NCBI GenBank assembly: GCA_030613345.1 | Contig: JAUWMD010000007.1 | Coordinates: forward strand, 1 to 23,869 | Direction of reading: 5' to 3' | Source: Candidatus Krumholzibacteriota bacterium | GTDB taxonomy: Bacteria; Krumholzibacteriota; Krumholzibacteriia; Krumholzibacteriales; Krumholzibacteriaceae | DNA length: 23,869 nucleotides | In this document: positions 14,582 through 21,636 of the stretch, one piece after another | How the letters are laid out: every line of letters starts with the position of its first letter | Numbering within the stretch: position 1 is the first letter of the stretch | Notes under the pieces: generated by a model | Databases searched by the model: none | What the model was told of the DNA's origin: nothing | What the model saw: the letters and a program-made list of their open reading frames with translations, nothing else | Made by a program: the position numbers and the translations under genes

Positions 14582-15181
14582 TTATTTCTTTCTGCTGCCT
14601 CCCGGCAACCCCGCATTCTCCGTCCCCTCCCCGCGCAGGAAAGGGGCCATCTCGGCCGAGAGTTTTTCACGCGCCCGGAAGAGGATAGACTCGACCGATG
14701 AGACGCTTCGGCCCAAGGAATCCGCTATCTCCTTGTAAGACAACTCTTTTCCGATCCTCAGATCGAGTATCATGCTCCATTCCGCGGGCAGTTTCGCCAG
14801 GGACGCCAGGTATGCCTGCCGGAGCTCACGCGCGTATGCGAACTCCTCTGGACGGTCGGCCGAGTATTGAGATGCTGGATCGTACCCTCCCTCGACGAGG
14901 ATGTCGAGGGATAGAGACGACTTACGCTTTCTCGAGAAACTGATCGCGAGGTTCGTGGCGATCCGGTAGATGAAAGTCCTCAGCGACGCGCTCCTGCGGT
15001 ACCTGCCCAGGCTGTTGTAGAGATTGACGAAGCAATGCTGCGTCATGTCCTCCGAATCCTCGATCGATCCGGTGGACCTGATGAAGTAGTTGTAGATCTC
15101 CCGCTGGTATCTTTCGACGAGTTGACGGAAGGCATCATGGTCGCCTCCCTTCGCCCGCTGCATGAGAATATAGTCTTCCAA
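14582..15181 (-). CDS. ECF (sigma-70 group 4) RNA polymerase sigma factor, second copy
   Basis: 199 residues. Start is a TTG at 15181, five bases after the preceding stop, with CAGGAT upstream; an ATG seven codons later is possible, but the TTG keeps the usual sigma region 2 start. Region 2 is seen at about 5-80 (DHDAFRQLVERYQREIYNYF, EDSEDMTQHCFVNLYNSLGRY, then SLRTFIYRIATNLAISFSRKRK). Region 4 at about 125-180 has LPAEWSMILDLRIGKELSYK followed by a helix-turn-helix, SVSSVESILFRAREKL. ECF factors direct polymerase to stress promoters. Downstream gene is its probable anti-sigma. Confidence 0.93.
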   Translation of the reverse strand: MEDYILMQRAKGGDHDAFRQLVERYQREIYNYFIRSTGSIEDSEDMTQHCFVNLYNSLGRYRRSASLRTFIYRIATNLAISFSRKRKSSLSLDILVEGGYDPASQYSADRPEEFAYARELRQAYLASLAKLPAEWSMILDLRIGKELSYKEIADSLGRSVSSVESILFRAREKLSAEMAPFLRGEGTENAGLPGGSRKK

Positions 15182-15186
15182 ACGAT

Positions 15187-16035
15187 CTATCCTGTCTCGA
15201 CGGTCGTGGAGATCTCGAACCTGCCCCTGTCGTTTCTGCTGATGCGGCAGGCGCCGATCGCCGGATCGTGCTCGAAGAAGAGGATCCAGTCCCCGTCGGC
15301 CGCCTCACCGAGAAGCCTTTTCTTCTCCTCGAGCGTGCTGAGCGGGAAGTGATCGTAGGCCATTATCCACGGGAGGTTGACATGGGAGGCGAGCGGGACC
15401 AGGTCGCCGCAGTACATGACCGTCCCCTCACCCTCGCCGAACAGCACCACCTGGTGTCCCGGCGTATGGCCCTCGGTCGGCACGACGCGGACGCCGGGCA
15501 CGATCTCGCTCTCCCCGTCGAGCAGGTTGAGCCTTCCTGCCTCCTCGATCGGCAGGAAGTTCTCGGGGAAGAAGCTCGCTCTGTCCTTCTCGTTCGGACC
15601 GGTGGCCGCCTCCCACTGCCTGCGCTGCACGTGGTGCGTCGCGTTGGGCAGCGCGAGCGCCAGCTCTCCCGATCCGTCATAATACGTATATCCGCCGGCA
15701 TGATCGAAATGCAGGTGCGTCGCGATCGCGTCTGTGATCGAATCGGGATCTATACCGTGCTCCTCGAGTACCTTCCTCAAGGGCCGGCTCTCGATCTCGT
15801 AGATCTCCACCATCTTGTCGTCGAGCTTCGTTCCCGCTCCGCAGTCTACGAGGATCCTCCGCCCCGCGCCATCGGCGTAGAGCGCCCTCATATGCATTTC
15901 GATCCTGTTCCTGTCGTCGGGCGGATCGGTCTTCTCCCACATCGCCCTCGGCACGACGCCGAACATCGCGCCCCCGTCGAGCCTGAACCTTCCCGTATCG
16001 ACAGCCCTTATCTCGAACTCTCCCGCTCTGATCAT
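15187..16035 (-). CDS. Metallo-beta-lactamase fold hydrolase (lactonase-like)
   Basis: 282 residues from an ATG overlapping the UPF0145 stop (ATGA). The metal-binding THLHFDH motif supplies His107, His109, Asp111 and His112, joined later by the His residues of TEGHTPGHQ, the Asp of YCGDLVPL and the His of FFEHDP. That is a full di-zinc set of the family containing N-acyl-homoserine lactonases and related hydrolases. GGAMFGVVPRAMW near the start is common in a large uncharacterised subgroup. Substrate unknown. It separates the two sigma/anti-sigma pairs and reaches to five bases before the second sigma, so it probably shares their control. Confidence 0.85.
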   Translation of the reverse strand: MIRAGEFEIRAVDTGRFRLDGGAMFGVVPRAMWEKTDPPDDRNRIEMHMRALYADGAGRRILVDCGAGTKLDDKMVEIYEIESRPLRKVLEEHGIDPDSITDAIATHLHFDHAGGYTYYDGSGELALALPNATHHVQRRQWEAATGPNEKDRASFFPENFLPIEEAGRLNLLDGESEIVPGVRVVPTEGHTPGHQVVLFGEGEGTVMYCGDLVPLASHVNLPWIMAYDHFPLSTLEEKKRLLGEAADGDWILFFEHDPAIGACRISRNDRGRFEISTTVETG

Positions 16036-16352
16036 TCGTCCTCCACCATGACGCCAGTGCCGTAGGCAAGAAGCTCCGCCGCGCCTTCCATCATCGAGTT
16101 GGTCGTGAACCTTAGGCAGACTACCGCATTGGCTCCCTTCGCCTCCGCCTCGGCGATCATCCTGTCGAGCGACTGTTCGCGCGACTCTGCGACCATCTTG
16201 GTGTATTCCACTATCTCGCCGCCGGCGATGTTCCTCAGACCGGCGAGGATGTCCCGTCCGATATGCCTCGCCCTGATCGTGTTTCCTCTGACCAGGCCGA
16301 CGACCTTTACTATCTTCTTTCCCGATATAGTATCCGTAGTCGTGATCAACAT
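16032..16352 (-). CDS. UPF0145 / YbjQ-family putative metal-binding protein
   Basis: 106 residues from the ATG at 16352; AGGGGAG is eight bases upstream, while the GTG at 16361 directly abuts it. Size and start (MLITTTDTISGKKIVKVVGLV) match the YbjQ family, whose conserved features GNTIRA, a mid-protein Glu-rich helix and GANAVVCLRF are visible. The family forms pentameric cytosolic assemblies and is named for putative heavy-metal binding, which remains poorly shown. It follows anti-sigma1 by 28 bases and overlaps the hydrolase gene. Confidence 0.88.
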   Translation of the reverse strand: MLITTTDTISGKKIVKVVGLVRGNTIRARHIGRDILAGLRNIAGGEIVEYTKMVAESREQSLDRMIAEAEAKGANAVVCLRFTTNSMMEGAAELLAYGTGVMVEDE

Positions 16353-16380
16353 CTCGATCACTCCCCTTTCTCTGTTCCGC

Positions 16381-16815
16381 TTATCTCTCGATGTCTTTGT
16401 ACCGGTCGGTGCGGTACTGGTGTATCCGCTCCCTGATGACCGATATCAGCAGTATGACGAATCCGGCCGCGAGGAGTACGGCGACCACCTTGACGAAGGA
16501 TATCTCGCCGAAATCGGTGACGCCCTTCCAGAGGGCGTACAGCACCATCAAGGCCGCTCCGGCGATTATAAACAGCCAGGCGGTCTTCCGCTCGAGCCTT
16601 CTGGAGAGCTTTTTCCAGTACGCTTCCCAGAAATCGTCCTGCGGATCGCGGATCTTCATCATTCCGGTCAGCCTCTCGACCTGTCCCAGCTCGTCCATAG
16701 ACTGCCTGCACTCCCCGCACACGGCGAGGTGTTCCTCGAATGCTGTCCTCTCGGCGGCGGACATCTCGCCGTCGAGGTATCTCATGCCGTCGGTCTCCAT
16801 CCTGTTGCAGCTCAC
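16381..16815 (-). CDS. Zinc-finger anti-sigma factor (first pair)
   Basis: 144 residues from a GTG at 16815 overlapping the sigma1 stop (GTGA), with GGGGAT upstream. His29-x3-Cys33-x2-Cys36 (HLAVCGEC) is the ZAS zinc motif. It differs from the other anti-sigma factor by having two transmembrane helices (about 79-96 and 107-127) and no large periplasmic domain. Both ends would be cytosolic, and the signal may be sensed inside the membrane or cytosol. Translational coupling to sigma1 favours a one-to-one pair. Confidence 0.87.
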   Translation of the reverse strand: MSCNRMETDGMRYLDGEMSAAERTAFEEHLAVCGECRQSMDELGQVERLTGMMKIRDPQDDFWEAYWKKLSRRLERKTAWLFIIAGAALMVLYALWKGVTDFGEISFVKVVAVLLAAGFVILLISVIRERIHQYRTDRYKDIER

Positions 16816-17396
16816 GGCTGATCATCCCCTTCCCTGTACAGGTTATCCTTCAGTTTCCCGTACAGCGATTTGCGGGCATAGTACAGGCGGGACATCACAG
16901 TCCCCTCGGATATGCCGAGAGTCTCGGATATCTCCCTGTACGAGAGCTCCTGGAACGATCTGAGGATGATTATCTCCCTGTGCTCGGGAGTTAGCTCCTG
17001 GATCGCCTGCCAGAGGGCTTCGGCCCGCTCCTTTCTCATCACACCCTTCTCGGGTGATTCGGACCGGCCGGGCTTCTCGATCAGCATGTCGATCGAGACC
17101 TCCCTTCTGCCGGCCTTCTTCCTGAGGAAGTTCAGGCACCTGTTCCTCAGGATACGGTAGAACCAGGGGAAGAAGGGACGTTCGACATCGAATGTACCTC
17201 TCGCTCTGTGCGCCGCCATGAATGCCTCCTGCGAGAGGTCCCGCGCGTCCTCGGCATTTCCGACAATGCCGACGGCGACCGCGTAGGCCCGTCTCATGGC
17301 AGACCTCACGACCACTTCAAACGCCTTGACGCTGCCGTCTTTCCAGGCCTGCAGCGTCTCCTTCGAAATGTCCGTCGTCCCGTCCGTTACCGTCAT
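16812..17396 (-). CDS. ECF (sigma-70 group 4) RNA polymerase sigma factor, first copy
   Basis: 194 residues with CGGAGTT about ten bases upstream of the ATG. Region 2: SVKAFEVVVRSAMRRAYAVA, then NAEDARDLSQEAFMAAHRA and FFPWFYRILRNRCLNFLRKK. Region 4: LTPEHREIIILRSFQELSYR and a helix-turn-helix GISEGTVMSRLYYARKSL. Clearly distinct in sequence from the second sigma factor, so not a recent duplication. First gene after a terminator, hence the start of the double-sigma run. No clear housekeeping promoter is visible in the 38 bases between terminator and ATG; read-through or an ECF-type promoter is possible. Confidence 0.94.
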   Translation of the reverse strand: MTVTDGTTDISKETLQAWKDGSVKAFEVVVRSAMRRAYAVAVGIVGNAEDARDLSQEAFMAAHRARGTFDVERPFFPWFYRILRNRCLNFLRKKAGRREVSIDMLIEKPGRSESPEKGVMRKERAEALWQAIQELTPEHREIIILRSFQELSYREISETLGISEGTVMSRLYYARKSLYGKLKDNLYREGDDQP

Positions 17397-17428
17397 GAGT
17401 CATACAACTCCGGCAATGAGGATATTCA

Positions 17429-17457
17429 TAAAAAATTGCACCCGGAAAGGGTGCAAT
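17429..17457 (-). terminator. Intrinsic terminator after the DUF4870 gene
   Basis: A perfect 9-base stem, 17435-17443 paired with 17449-17457, with a GGAAA loop. On the minus strand it is followed by a run of T (17435-17430). It ends the operon closing at 17519 and insulates sigma1, whose ATG is 33 bases further on. Partial read-through could make the sigma operon depend on the upstream operon. Confidence 0.85.
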
Positions 17458-17518
17458 CAATATAATCCGTCGGCTTCCGCCGGTAAATGGAATAATCACA
17501 TCTTCGGAACGTAACCCG

Positions 17519-17941
17519 TTATGCCTTAGGGGCTTCTTCGTCGTCGCCGCCTGCCGGCCTTTCATCTTCAGGAGCGGTTTCCGGTGCGGGTCTTTCCTCG
17601 CTCACCGATCCTTCCTCATCTCCAAACACCTGTTTTCTCGCTATCGCCCCGAGATACGGGATCTCGAACTCCTTGTTCGTCCATGCCTGGAACATGAGGT
17701 ATATCCAGGCGACAATAAACGCGAATCCCAGAATATTGCCGATTACGGGGATCCAGGACAGCACAGCTATCGGGATCGAACAGATCCAGAACACGATAGA
17801 CTGGGCCGCATGGAACCTCACAAAGCGATCCTCCTTCTCGACGGCCAGTAAGACCAGCCCCCCGATAAATGGAAAAAAATATGCCGCAGCCCCCGCTATT
17901 CCGGGTGGTATCGACGTGGTGTTCTTCTTGTCGCCTTCCAT
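17519..17941 (-). CDS. DUF4870 (Tic20-like) small membrane protein
   Basis: 140 residues from the ATG at 17941, which has GGAGG eight bases upstream; the ATG at 17956 lies within the ribosome-site region and is disfavoured. Three or four hydrophobic helices occupy about 13-92 with the family motif VEKEDRFVRFHAAQSIVFW, followed by IPVIGNILGFAF and FQAWTNKEFEIPYLGAIA. The last 30 residues are a Glu/Pro/Ala-rich acidic tail, probably disordered and cytosolic. Function of the family is unknown. Last gene of its operon. Confidence 0.88.
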   Translation of the reverse strand: MEGDKKNTTSIPPGIAGAAAYFFPFIGGLVLLAVEKEDRFVRFHAAQSIVFWICSIPIAVLSWIPVIGNILGFAFIVAWIYLMFQAWTNKEFEIPYLGAIARKQVFGDEEGSVSEERPAPETAPEDERPAGGDDEEAPKA

Positions 17942-17985
17942 ATCACGAACCTCCATCCTGCCGCGCCCCTGCCGGCGCGCCAGCG

Positions 17986-18771
17986 TTACAATTCACCGAC
18001 CGTTACATCTCCGCTTGCAGATTCGAGGACGATCTCTCCGTCGCCGTCACCGAGAACGCCTATTTTCACCTTACGCTTCTTCTTTTCAACGCCGGTCATC
18101 TCGAGGCGGATCCTTACCCTGCCGGCACGAGTCTTCGCCCTGAGCATCGCGCTCGTTTCGGCAGGTATTCCGAGCGACACGTCCCCGTTGCCGGTCTTGA
18201 GGCGAAGCTTTCCGCCTGAGGGAAGAAAGGCCAGCTTGCATCCGATGTCGCCGCTGCCTGTCTTCAGGACGCCCTCGCCCCCTCTCGAGAGCATATCGAT
18301 CTCACCCCGCTCGCTCACCACCCGGAAGCTCCCCCCTACCTGGACCACCGCGATATCGCCGGTGACCGACCTTATATCGAGATCGGTCGTATATGGGACC
18401 CTGATCGAGTAATTAACCCATACCGCAGTATTACCCTCGCCTGCAATACTATCCTTCCTGAACTTTGGTACGAGAGCCCTGATCGAAATGCTTCCGGGTT
18501 CCTGCCCGATCTCGAACTCGATATTCCCGTAGATCTTCTGCGCCTTGTTCTTGCCGGCGGCCCTTATCCTGATCATCGCGGAGATCTCTATCTCGTCGCG
18601 GTCCCAGCCGATCACATCGATCGAACCGCGCACGTTCCTGACGGTGAACATCGAACGGCCTTCAGCCGGGAGATTCCATTCCCTGTGCTCGACGAGCCTG
18701 TACGCATCCGCCCCGCCGGCGGCGGTCAGCGCGAGCGCCGTGAGAACGATCACCACCGCATCTCTTCTCAC
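17986..18771 (-). CDS. Exported DUF4097 (adhesin-like beta-solenoid) protein
   Basis: 261 residues from a GTG at 18771 that overlaps the FBP aldolase/phosphatase stop (GTGA). A signal peptide spans residues 1-23. The mature part has the repetitive short beta-strand pattern of DUF4097, with glycine-aspartate turns: VRNVRGSIDVIGWDRDEIEI, VTGDIAVVQVGG, KTGSGDIGCKLAF, KTGNGDVSLGIPA and ESASGDVTVGEL, regularly spaced by about 20-30 residues. Such proteins are envelope or surface right-handed repeats of unknown role. Coupling to a gluconeogenic enzyme is unusual and may only reflect shared transcription. Confidence 0.85.
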   Translation of the reverse strand: MRRDAVVIVLTALALTAAGGADAYRLVEHREWNLPAEGRSMFTVRNVRGSIDVIGWDRDEIEISAMIRIRAAGKNKAQKIYGNIEFEIGQEPGSISIRALVPKFRKDSIAGEGNTAVWVNYSIRVPYTTDLDIRSVTGDIAVVQVGGSFRVVSERGEIDMLSRGGEGVLKTGSGDIGCKLAFLPSGGKLRLKTGNGDVSLGIPAETSAMLRAKTRAGRVRIRLEMTGVEKKKRKVKIGVLGDGDGEIVLESASGDVTVGEL

Positions 18772-19871
18772 TTCTTTCTCACCTCGAATTTCCTGTCGAT
18801 CCTCTCGAGCCTCTCCACAATGCCGCCGTACTCGAGCTCGTTGTATCCGAGCATCGCCGGACCCGAGAAACCCTGGTCGCGTATGTCGATCGCCTTCCGC
18901 GAGACCTTGTCGCGAACGTGGTCCCAGAAGGGATGATCGAAGACGTCGGCCGGCTCGGTGAAACGTCCCTCGTGAACGCAGAACGCCGCGCAGCTCACCA
19001 CGGGCGGCCCGTCAAAATACGAGATCGTACCGTTCTGCCTGACCGGCATCAGCGGACCGCTGTGGCTCCCCCTCATGAATCCGGCGACATAGTGCCCCTT
19101 GATGTACGGCGCCACGACCTCCCCGGTCGCGGGGAACTCGCCCTGCACGCGGACGAGCATCACCGGGTCGTCCTTCCCCGTGTACTTGCCGGCGATGTTG
19201 TGCAGCCTCGTCGTGCTGACAGAGGCAGCCACCTCGCCGCTCCCGCGCGAGATGATCTTCTCGACGACGAATCTCTGGTTGTCGCGGAGCAGCGCGGCGA
19301 TGTCGTAGATATCCTCGGGAGCCTCGAGAGATATGACCCTGTCCCCGTCGACGTACGAGACGTCCATTATGTCGAACCTGAAGCCGTCCTTCATCTTCGG
19401 GCTGAGGATCAGCCCGCTGTTGTACATCGGGTCGGAGAACGCCAGATAGACGGGAAGGTTATAGGCGCCCGGATCGGTCTTGTCTGCAGCGAAGAAGAGG
19501 AACGGCTCGTTCGGCCTTTCTGTAAACTCAATCTCGGCGACCGCTGGCCCCATGCCCCTCACGTTGCCGCTGAACGCGTCCTTCAGCAGGTCCTGCCCCG
19601 CTCCGTAGAGCCCCATCTCCCTGGCCAGCTTGGTGCCGTCGGTGAAGGCGTCCCAAGCGAGCTCGTGTATTCTGCTGTCTCCCTCGCCCCTGCCGTGGCT
19701 CATCAGTATGGCAATGTCGTCCCCGGTGGAGCTGACGAAGAAATCGTGGATCAGCTTCGATCCGTTGTCCCTGATAAATTCGGTCACACGGGACTTGAGC
19801 CGCTCTCCCGGCTTGATGTGGCCCCCGATAGAACCTATATCGGCCTTGATGACAGAAAGGGTGATCTTCAT
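18768..19871 (-). CDS. fbp: Archaeal-type fructose-1,6-bisphosphate aldolase/phosphatase (class V FBPase)
   Basis: 367 residues, standard for this bifunctional gluconeogenic enzyme, which condenses triose phosphates and dephosphorylates the product to fructose-6-phosphate. Metal-site residues Asp11 and His18 (KADIGSIGGH) and the paired Asp51-Asp52 (STGDDIAI) sit where I recall them in the Sulfolobus enzyme. LHNIAGKYTGKDDPVML holds Tyr230 and Lys233, matching the Tyr/Lys pair of the aldolase site. GGAGG is eight bases before the ATG. This enzyme is typical of archaea and some deep-branching or thermophilic bacteria. It replaces the usual class I/II FBPase and suggests unidirectional gluconeogenesis. 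Confidence 0.95.
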   Translation of the reverse strand: MKITLSVIKADIGSIGGHIKPGERLKSRVTEFIRDNGSKLIHDFFVSSTGDDIAILMSHGRGEGDSRIHELAWDAFTDGTKLAREMGLYGAGQDLLKDAFSGNVRGMGPAVAEIEFTERPNEPFLFFAADKTDPGAYNLPVYLAFSDPMYNSGLILSPKMKDGFRFDIMDVSYVDGDRVISLEAPEDIYDIAALLRDNQRFVVEKIISRGSGEVAASVSTTRLHNIAGKYTGKDDPVMLVRVQGEFPATGEVVAPYIKGHYVAGFMRGSHSGPLMPVRQNGTISYFDGPPVVSCAAFCVHEGRFTEPADVFDHPFWDHVRDKVSRKAIDIRDQGFSGPAMLGYNELEYGGIVERLERIDRKFEVRKK

Positions 19872-19926
19872 GGCCCCATCCTCCTTTCGGGCATGGATCC
19901 ATCTCCAGCGGGCGGAACCGCCTCCG

Positions 19927-20688
19927 TCAGACCTCGATGACCATTCCGTCCCTGCCGGTCGTTACCTTGCCCCTGAATTTTCTCCTCACTTCGGCGGCCG
20001 GATCGATCTCGCCGAAGAACGGGTACATGTGCACGAGCAGCACCTCGCCCGCTCCCGCCGACACGGCCATCTCTCCTACCATCGCCGGGGTCATGTGCCC
20101 CTCGGCTGGCGACTCGTCCGGGAAGGAGCACTCGGAAACGAGCAGATCGGCTCCCGACGCGAACCGGTCAAGTCGTTCGGAGCGCGACGTGTCTCCCGTA
20201 TAGACTATGCTCCTGCCCGCCATGTCGATCCTGTATGCAAGGGCGGGCCTCCCGCCGTGCTCGGCATGGCCGGCCGTAATCAGCATGTCGCCGATATCGA
20301 TCTCGTATCCCGGCTCCATCATGACGAGATTGAGCGTATCGTCGCCGGGCACGATGCCACCGTACAGATCATCCCATCCCGAGACGAACCGCTCTATCCC
20401 TTCCGGCCCGTATATCACGATCCAGTGGAGCCCGGTCACGGCCATATCGTTCTTTATCGCTGAAAAGAGCCTTCCGAGGCCGAGTGTATGGTCGGGGTGA
20501 AAGTGCGTAATCAGAATCCTGTGGAGGTCCCGGTACGATCTCCCGGCCTCCTCGAGCGCCTGCAGCGCACCTGGGCCGCAGTCGATCAGGATGTCCTCAC
20601 CGCCGCCCTCGACGAGCAGGGACGTGGCACGCCTCACCTGCGAGGGCACTATCGTGCCCGACCCGAGAACTGTCAGCCGCAGGGCCAT
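19927..20688 (-). CDS. RNase Z-like metallo-beta-lactamase fold hydrolase
   Basis: 253 residues from the ATG at 20688, which shares one base with the preceding TAA (TAATG); AAGGAAGTA precedes it. The upstream frame is inside the neighbour gene. It starts with LRLTVLGSGTIVPS and has THFHPDH (His62, His64, Asp66, His67), later AGHAEHGG, VYTGDTSRSE and LLVHMYP. This is the pattern of the RNase Z/arylsulfatase-like subgroup. The long exosite arm expected of a true tRNA 3' processing enzyme is not obvious, so other phosphodiester or small-ester substrates are possible. Confidence 0.83.
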   Translation of the reverse strand: MALRLTVLGSGTIVPSQVRRATSLLVEGGGEDILIDCGPGALQALEEAGRSYRDLHRILITHFHPDHTLGLGRLFSAIKNDMAVTGLHWIVIYGPEGIERFVSGWDDLYGGIVPGDDTLNLVMMEPGYEIDIGDMLITAGHAEHGGRPALAYRIDMAGRSIVYTGDTSRSERLDRFASGADLLVSECSFPDESPAEGHMTPAMVGEMAVSAGAGEVLLVHMYPFFGEIDPAAEVRRKFRGKVTTGRDGMVIEV

Positions 20689-21539
20689 TACTTCCTTTTC
20701 GAGCCGCCGGCGGGACCGGAGACGAATACCTCGAGCGATTTCTTCTCGGTGAGACCGAGAAACGTGAACGCGTTCCCCATGTTGACTGCCAGTTCGAGAT
20801 ATCCCCACGAGTCGACGAGGGCCATCAGCCTTCCGAGCTTTCCCTGCTCGTAATACCTCTTCACTCCCTTGAACCGCCTCTTCCCTATCCGGACGGTCAC
20901 GCCGTCCCAGTCGGCGTCCTTGCCGAACTTATCTATGAGATACCGCTCACTGATGTTCGTTATGATATTGCCGAACGTATCTACGTAGACGGCCCTGCCC
21001 GACACCTCGCCCTTCTTGTTGACGAACGGCTTCAGCGCGGGAACGGTCAGGACGGAATCGACCGCTTCGCCCATCTCCGAGGGCTCTGCGCCAAGCGTGA
21101 GATGCGTCGCTATGGGAGCGAACACGTCCCTGCCGAGAAAGGTCCTGCCGTGGAGAGGCAGCGTGTGCTTCCCCGGCTTTACCGCGTATACCTTCCTTAC
21201 TATCCCCTTCTCGAAGACACAGCTCAGTATGCCGTTGTCGGGACCGACGAAGAAATACCTGTCCGTCTCGACGATAAGATTACGCCTGTCGCCTCCGACA
21301 CCCGGGTCGACGACGCAGAGAAACACAGTCCCGGGGGGAAAGTATTCGAAACTGTTCCCCAGAACGAAACTTCCCTCGCGCACGTCCTGGCTCGAAACAT
21401 CGTGACAGAGATCGACGATCTTCACCTCGGGATTGATGCCGAGGATCACACCCTTCATGACGCCGAGGTACCAGTTATGCCAGCTGAAATCGGTCAGAAG
21501 CGCAATGACGTTGGAAGGAGTCCTCTTCCTGGCACCCAT
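20688..21539 (-). CDS. SAM hydroxide adenosyltransferase / DUF62-family protein
   Basis: 283 residues, typical of the DUF62 family that hydrolyses S-adenosylmethionine to adenosine and methionine and is related to the fluorinase and chlorinase. Landmarks are TDFSWHNWYLGVMKG, VDLCHDVSSQDVREG, VDPGVGGDRR (Asp78, Arg85), GPDNGILS, and GRTFLGRDVFAP; the C-terminal domain has DTFGNIITNI and MALVDSWGYLELAVNMGNA. As I recall, hydrolases carry His in the TFHGRD position; here it is Leu135, with a His at 130. The reaction may thus differ. No good Shine-Dalgarno; the leader can fold into a long hairpin. Confidence 0.88.
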   Translation of the reverse strand: MGARKRTPSNVIALLTDFSWHNWYLGVMKGVILGINPEVKIVDLCHDVSSQDVREGSFVLGNSFEYFPPGTVFLCVVDPGVGGDRRNLIVETDRYFFVGPDNGILSCVFEKGIVRKVYAVKPGKHTLPLHGRTFLGRDVFAPIATHLTLGAEPSEMGEAVDSVLTVPALKPFVNKKGEVSGRAVYVDTFGNIITNISERYLIDKFGKDADWDGVTVRIGKRRFKGVKRYYEQGKLGRLMALVDSWGYLELAVNMGNAFTFLGLTEKKSLEVFVSGPAGGSKRK

Positions 21540-21548
21540 ATCCGCAAG

Positions 21549-21600
21549 CCGCCTTTCGGGGGTACGACCGCGCCCTTTCGCGGCGGCACCCTTCAGGCGG
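21549..21600 (-). promoter_or_regulatory. Long GC-rich hairpin before the DUF62 gene
   Basis: A 52-base interrupted hairpin on the minus strand. CCGCCT (21600-21595) pairs with AGGCGG (21554-21549). Next inward, GGGT (91-88) pairs with ACCC (63-60) and CCGC (86-83) with GCGG (71-68), all within 215xx, closed by a GC pair step and a GAAAGG-like loop. The distal arm contains AAAGGCGG, the nearest ribosome-site-like sequence to the ATG at 21539. No U-tract follows, so it is not a terminator. Confidence 0.5.
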
Positions 21601-21630
21601 ATTATAATCGAGCGCTTGTCTTTAGGGAAA
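21601..21630 (-). promoter_or_regulatory. Possible promoter of the DUF62 - FBPase operon
   Basis: A perfect -10 TATAAT (21606-21601) on the minus strand with an 18-base spacer to a weak -35-like TTTCCC (21630-21625). It lies in the 97-base gap after the TPR gene, directly at the base of the hairpin. Start expected near 21594, inside the first arm of the hairpin. Confidence 0.35.
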
Positions 21631-21636
21631 TGATTT

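Noticed and set aside
18918..19940. Plus-strand open frame of 340 codons opposite the FBP aldolase/phosphatase
   Set aside because: Antisense to a fully motif-supported enzyme; composition is that of a GC-rich shadow.
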